Positions 58,523-64,000 of a stretch of DNA of 64,000 bases are shown piece by piece (positions within the stretch are counted from its first letter, which is position 1; each line of letters starts with the position of its first letter). The notes beneath the pieces are model-generated. The model saw only the letters and a program-made list of their open reading frames with translations. It did not search any database and was not told where the DNA came from. The DNA comes from Bactericera cockerelli (lineage: Eukaryota > Arthropoda > Insecta > Hemiptera > Triozidae). The stretch lies in assembly GCA_024516035.1 (NCBI GenBank), contig CM044959.1, forward strand, positions 33,470,662-33,534,661. Reading direction: 5' to 3'. A program made the translations under genes and the position numbers.

Positions 58523-61500
58523 GTAAACAATATTTATGATATGCAAATCATATGCTTCCTCCGTATTCTTTATTAGAATATTAACATTGAACAAGTCACA
58601 CTGGAAGCTGAAAGTTCAACAATAATAAAATTATACGAGTTATTTTATAGAACGGATTCTCCTCCATTCCAATAACTAAGATGCACATTGAATTCTGTTT
58701 TCAAATTGGCCCAGTTTTAATTAACCTCCTGTAAATATTGTATACTATACACCTATACCAATTAACACCTCTTGTATATTACAAACATAATTCATCTTAT
58801 ATTGTTATTCTCTCTCAGATGAAAAGTTTGTGCAATTTTAAAGGCGTCAAGATCAAGATTACGAGCCATACCACTAAATAGAGTCCCACTCTGAACCAAT
58901 TTATTATTCTCCATTATATTGAATAAAATGACGTGATGATGCTGCGACTCAGTCTCCGACTGAAATTAGCATGAACATAAATACTAATGGTTGTTATTAT
59001 CAGCGCTAATTTCCGCAAAGATCATGTTTGCTTCACACGAATCAATTGCCGGTATTCTATGTAAAAATTATCTCATTAATAATCTAAACCAGCAATTTGT
59101 ACACCTAGAGGCACACTTATAATAGTAGTGATATAGTATGCTAATTAAAATAGCAGCACTTAAAAGCAAATCTAAATAATGTATCAAATAGTTTTACGAG
59201 GGAATTATTTTATGTATTTACAATGGATATCTTTGCATTACTTTACTATCTCTCTTGCATCCTTAATAAAGCTGAAGATGGGTGCTAATAGTGTTATAAA
59301 ACCTTACTAGGTTTAAATATTTCATTGGATTATTTCCAACAAACTTTTCTTTCCATGGAGATGTAACAATGGTGATTTACACCAGCTGGTCTGTGTTTTA
59401 ACATTCCATTTATTAAAGTTTCCTAATCTAATAAACAAGATGAACTCATGTCACATCAAAATATAGATTTCATGTCCAACAAATTATAAATATAAGCCGT
59501 TGGGTTTTTTGCGACAATTTTTCGTATTCAATTTTTATTTAGAATATCAAATGTTTCACTATTAGGTTTTTAACCAAAAAAGTTTCACACATTGGGTTTT
59601 TAACCAACAGTTTTCACATGCCATACTTACGGTCCTGCATAACCGTGTTCAAGTTGCTCAAGATAAATATCAAAAGTTCAAAACGAGGCTGATTTAAGAT
59701 GCAACATTTCAGGCGAGGTCAGATTTAAGAAAGTTGATCCGGACAAGGACTGGCATCAAGTCCAAGGTAGGGGTCAGGCGTGTTAGTGTTGGGTTTGAAA
59801 CAAAGCGCTATTGTAAAAGGTTTCCTCAATTCATATTCACAAGTCTCAACTTATTGATGAGGCTGCGGCTTAGCCACAATGGACTCGACCCAGGAAAACT
59901 CAAAGTTCACTGAGGGTGTGTCTTGTATGTGCGACGCGGGAATTGAGAACTAATCGATTACATGATGTAAATAATAACAGAGCACTCTATCTAATTGGTT
60001 TTTCATTCTAGCAAGTGATGACAGAATCGACGATATGTTGACAAGTTACTAGTAATTATTGTGAATAAATTTATAGAGCAGGACAAAACAAAGAGATCTG
60101 TGACGCAAGTGTGAGCTGGTGATCTATGATGTTTCACTCTTTATAAATGCTCAATTACACTAGAGTGCGCAAATCGGTGACTGCTACAGTTCATACCCAA
60201 AAGGTACAAATAGTAGGAAAAACGATGTAATTAATTGGAAGTATGAATGACCACTTCGAAAATGTTTGCTGACACTTTACTTTGTAACTACAAAATATTT
60301 TGTAGTTCCGGGGGACTAATTTTTACTAAAAAAATGTTAGACTTAAAATTATGCCAAGTGTAAGTGTGCATCAGTTAGAAAATTCAACCAATAACTTCCT
60401 AGGTTTGTAGAATATGCTTTGAGCATTAACGTCGCCTGGTGCATGGTTAGTTGGTTACCTTTAAATAAAGAGAATAATAAATTTATTAGTTGGTCGCTGG
60501 TATAAGCCACATACTGGTATATTCAGCACATCCACTAAAATAAGCATCTTGTAGATAAAATAAAAAAATATCATGAATTAGATTGAAATAATTAAATTTG
60601 ATTTTCAATTGACTTAGAAAATTAAAAAAGGTGTGATGTGTAGTAGCATTGAAACGTATAAGGGCCACGCAATGCTCAAGTATAGGGAGGTAATAAAATA
60701 TTGGTTTTTCATTAAAGTTCATCAGTTCAAATTCTAGAAGTGAAGTCATTCACTGGTGGAAAACTAACAATAATTATGCAATTAATAAGGTTCGCACAAA
60801 TTCACAAGTCTGAGGAGGAAGAGAAGAGAAACAGTATTAGAGGGAGAGAACAAAGACATAACCTCAAATCTGAGAGAAAAGAGAGGGAAGTTGCGCGGGG
60901 TGACGCCGGCAAGACATGTTGTGAATCTTTCAGTAGTTGAGTCTCAAGAACAAGTCCTTTGTCAGCTCTTTTCTCAAGGACCATACACATGCAGTGGACG
61001 CTTACCTCTCATAGGGAAAAGGTGACTTTCCAGGGAACAAATTTCACATAAAATCGTTCAAAAATCGTAAAAACACACGCTCGAAAACGAACAACACAAC
61101 TTGCGTACACAAGAAACTCACTCTCTCTAGCATGTGAAACTCCCGTCAGTATTTTTTTCTGTCCTTGAATGCGCACATCGAACACACTCTTCTGTGAGCA
61201 TACATGGTTTTTTATTCGACCAATAGGATTTTTGTATTTTATATTTTCAAAGATAAAGGTAAGGAGTACGGAGTAGGTACACATCGATATACTGATAACG
61301 GATTCAAATAGAGAAATTATCGAGGAGAGGAGAAATGCATTTGAGTTGGTCAGTACTACCTAATGAAGTGACTAATCTCAGGACTTGAGATCCTAGATTA
61401 GTTTCTGTTTGTTATTCGGGTGGAGTGATCAACCAGGAATTCGACATTTAAATTTTTAAAGCCAGTGCATAGTTAAAATTCAAAATAATTTATCGTAAAA

Positions 61501-61778
61501 AAATATTTACATTTTTAATAAGTAGTTTATTGAAGTAATACAAAACATTCAGATAATACAATAACATTTTTTTTTTTTTTTTTAAGAACCAATGTAAGCC
61601 AATATTTTTTATGATAAACAATACACACCTCTGATAAACAGTTACTCGTGATCAAGATTTTTAAATGTTTTTTTCACACTTTTAATGATTTAATTTTGAA
61701 AACGGGTTAGCTAGGAGCATAATTTGCGAGTATTCTTTTCAACAACAATTTAAATAAAAAATTCCTCCATTTCCTAAA
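58523..61778. other. Non-coding sequence up to the gap
   Basis: AT-rich. A Lys/Glu-rich short open frame around 60800-60900 has no neighbours or splice support. A 22-bp T run lies at 61563-61584. Nothing is recognised. Confidence 0.4.
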
Positions 61779-61878
61779 NNNNNNNNNNNNNNNNNNNNNN
61801 NNNNNNNNNNNNNNNNNNNNNNNNNNNNNNNNNNNNNNNNNNNNNNNNNNNNNNNNNNNNNNNNNNNNNNNNNNNNNN
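61779..61878. other. Assembly gap (exactly 100 N)
   Basis: One hundred N, the usual placeholder for a gap of unknown size. The sequence after it restarts in the middle of the segment already present at 30065. Confidence 0.99.
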
Positions 61879-64000
61879 ACTCTTGATTAAATTCCTCAAT
61901 CATTCATTGTTAAGCAACTGGGGGTAAAACATGTAACTATTTATGCTTCAAAAGTAATAAATATGTTTCGTCTGTGTCTGGCATTCTGCCTAAAGATGAT
62001 GCCCAGAATAATTTCATCACAATAGGGCAAAGTCGTAAGATTCTCAGCCCAGAATTAAAAGTCTCAGTAAGAATTATTTTCGTAAGTCTTTTCTCAACTG
62101 AGAGTTCTTTCTTTCCTGAACTCACTATTTAAGTGCGAATTGTCAATAATACTAATTACATACCTACAAGGTACATACTAAATCAATTTATTATAGACAC
62201 AAATTTAATCATAATAGGATGTACGGTTCAGTCGGTTTACGAGATATAAGAGTTTAAAGTTTTTATTTCCAAGATCCTCTGGTTCAAAGTTGATGAATTT
62301 GAAATGGAATCATCTACAATACGACTCTTAAGTGCATAAAATTTCGTTGTATTTGTTTAGGTGTTTCTGAGATTTGCACGTTGCAAGTACAATGCCAATA
62401 TCACATAGACCTACAGGCAAACACACACAAAATCAAATCTGCTCAGGAGGTTTCGACATGTCTTGAAATATGTTTTTTTTCTTCTGAAATCGGAGTACAT
62501 ACAGTACTTCCAATATCTAATAATATTTAATATTGGAAATAATTGAACCTATTCTATGCTTTTTATAAAAGTCGAAAATTATTATTATTCCTGACTAGAG
62601 TCAGAAGACCAACAGTCACAGATGAATCCGATAATCTATGCATGCTCCTCATCGTTCAACTTTAGTTATTCCAGGGAAAGTTATGTAGGTATTCCAGATC
62701 CGTTTGTATTGCACCAATAGTTTCATTCTACATCAGAACTAGAAGCTGAAGTCGATTGTACGAGTAAATCAGCAGTCACCAGATTATGTCTAGATATTAT
62801 CTATCTAGTATTCTAGTCTATCCTGAGCTGAACAGCAGCACAAATTTAACTTGGCATCCGCGAGTACCTAGTACCAAAGTGATGTACACCTTGGCATAGG
62901 TGCCTCTCTACCTATCCAATATAATTATAGAACCTCTTATCCAACTTGGTGTTGCGGGCATCTATAGATTAGACTTAACTAACTTCACACTAGCGAGTGC
63001 AAAGTTTACATGGCTTGTATCTGGCTCATTAGGATGTATTTCCCTTTTATGGAAAAAAGGTATACTGTACAATGTACATTATGTATGTAAATAGTGAACA
63101 AAAAATTAGCAGATTTTACAGAAAATAAAATTCAAGGAGTACCTGATTGCTCTTTCAGTTGAAGAATTTCGTGACGGTAAATATGTAGTTACTATGTTGC
63201 TAATATATGCTTGGTTATAGACTACTGGATTTTCCATATTCGTTTGAAATGGGTTGCTGAAGTTGTGCGATATTTCTGATAATTTTCTTTCTCAAGGTTT
63301 CCCTGAGACTTAGATACTCATTGCCCTCACTTGATTAGATTCCTGACTAGAAATTTTTGATAATTCTCAATTCAAATACAGTATCTGCTAATCTTCAAAT
63401 TGAATTCGAACACAAAACTTCTTTAAGTCTGAAAATTTCCATTTAGTAAAAAATCCTATTAGAACCCCTACTTGTCCGGCAGAGGTGTCCCCCAGTCTAT
63501 TTCAACACGTCTCTTCGTGTTCAGACAATTGCAATGGTACTTCTGTCCTTCAAAGTCATATGGCACCAGCGGATAGACCACATGGTGAATGTCTCCCCAT
63601 GGAAACCATATCACTTGGGACTGAAACACAGCCATCGCGACGGGAGCCAAATATTCCAGTAATGTAGGACAAGGTAAAGACATCCATCTTCTGATACGAC
63701 TCGAAATCATTTCGTTATGAGACTTGAACCATTTTTGTCCTGACGATCTTTTCTTAGATCTAGAGTGCTTTATTCTTGTTAGATAAAATGTAAAGTGATT
63801 TTGAAGGTTTCAGAAGTAATTAATCAGATGTTTATGGCTTTCAGTGGTACTTTCCACAAGAGTAAGTTATAGAATGGATTTATTCTTTAAGGACTTCGTA
63901 TCGCCCCCGCTGCAATGGAGATTTATTACTTCATGAATGTAATACATACCTACCGTCATTGTAAAATAATTAATTACTATAAAGTAGATAGTATGCATAT
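61879..64000 (+). repeat. Second copy of the 30065-32103 segment
   Basis: Collinear with 30065-32103 from its first base after the gap to the window end. It contains a few extra stretches, such as about 45 bp near 62615-62670. From about 63460 it matches almost perfectly. The relation probably continues past the window. Confidence 0.9.
63468..63710 (-). CDS. Second copy of the unrecognised minus-strand frame (low confidence)
   Basis: Same 80-codon frame as 31571-31813, with one residue changed (Pro for Ser four codons from the end). Conservation here cannot be used as evidence of coding, because the non-coding flanks are equally identical. Confidence 0.25.
   Translation of the reverse strand: MISSRIRRWMSLPCPTLLEYLAPVAMAVFQSQVIWFPWGDIHHVVYPLVPYDFEGQKYHCNCLNTKRRVEIDWGTPLPDK

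Noticed and set aside
60740..60940. Lys/Glu/Arg-rich open frame as a possible extra exon of the repeat gene
   Set aside because: No repeat match to the 15-residue unit and no splice-site support; a purine-rich stretch explains it.

Overview
The window is nuclear DNA of an arthropod, most likely an insect. The genes have introns with GT/AG borders, intergenic DNA is AT-rich and long, and BEL/Pao, Helitron, hAT-like, pogo-like and SINE-like elements are dense. The two protein genes recognised (a muscle-type Ig/Fn3 protein and host cell factor) are animal families. I see no bacterial features, so operons and ribosome binding sites do not apply. A run of exactly 100 N at 61779-61878 marks a scaffold join.

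Region 1-23850 (+ strand) holds the middle of one large gene. A Glu/Lys-rich 15-residue repeat exon (start outside the window, end 3348) is followed by about 17 small exons coding I-set Ig domains, one Fn3 domain, then more Ig domains. The phases agree at almost every junction. The architecture fits the stretchin-MLCK / unc-89 / titin group. No kinase domain and no terminal exon were seen. Its introns carry a young, internally deleted BEL/Pao LTR retrotransposon (3971-9452), two SINE-like retroposons with clear target duplications, a 38-bp tandem array, a fold-back structure, a pogo-type MITE, and a 28-bp minisatellite that sits on the 5' splice site of an Ig exon.

Region 23851-53120 has no gene I can support. 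It holds a TIR element with triplicated end motifs (26838-27384), a tRNA-derived SINE between perfect 134-bp repeats, a 146-bp satellite with ABCD higher-order structure (33021-35345) leading into a decayed Helitron helicase that ends in a canonical Helitron 3' hairpin (37871), a 10-copy 89-bp minisatellite (40047-40936), and a hAT-like non-autonomous element with an 8-bp target duplication (46129-47463).

Region 53121-55675 (- strand) is a large 5' exon of host cell factor (Kelch propeller plus the following Fn3-like segment and low-complexity region). It carries at least seven single-base homopolymer frame breaks that look like consensus errors, not decay. From 61879 to the end the sequence repeats 30065-32103 immediately after the N gap, which looks like a second haplotype placed in tandem.

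No evidence shows that the two genes work together; they are neighbours on opposite strands. Several patches (1-1890, 21666-22265, 53.1-55.7 kb) show dense single-base indels, so frames there should be read with care.
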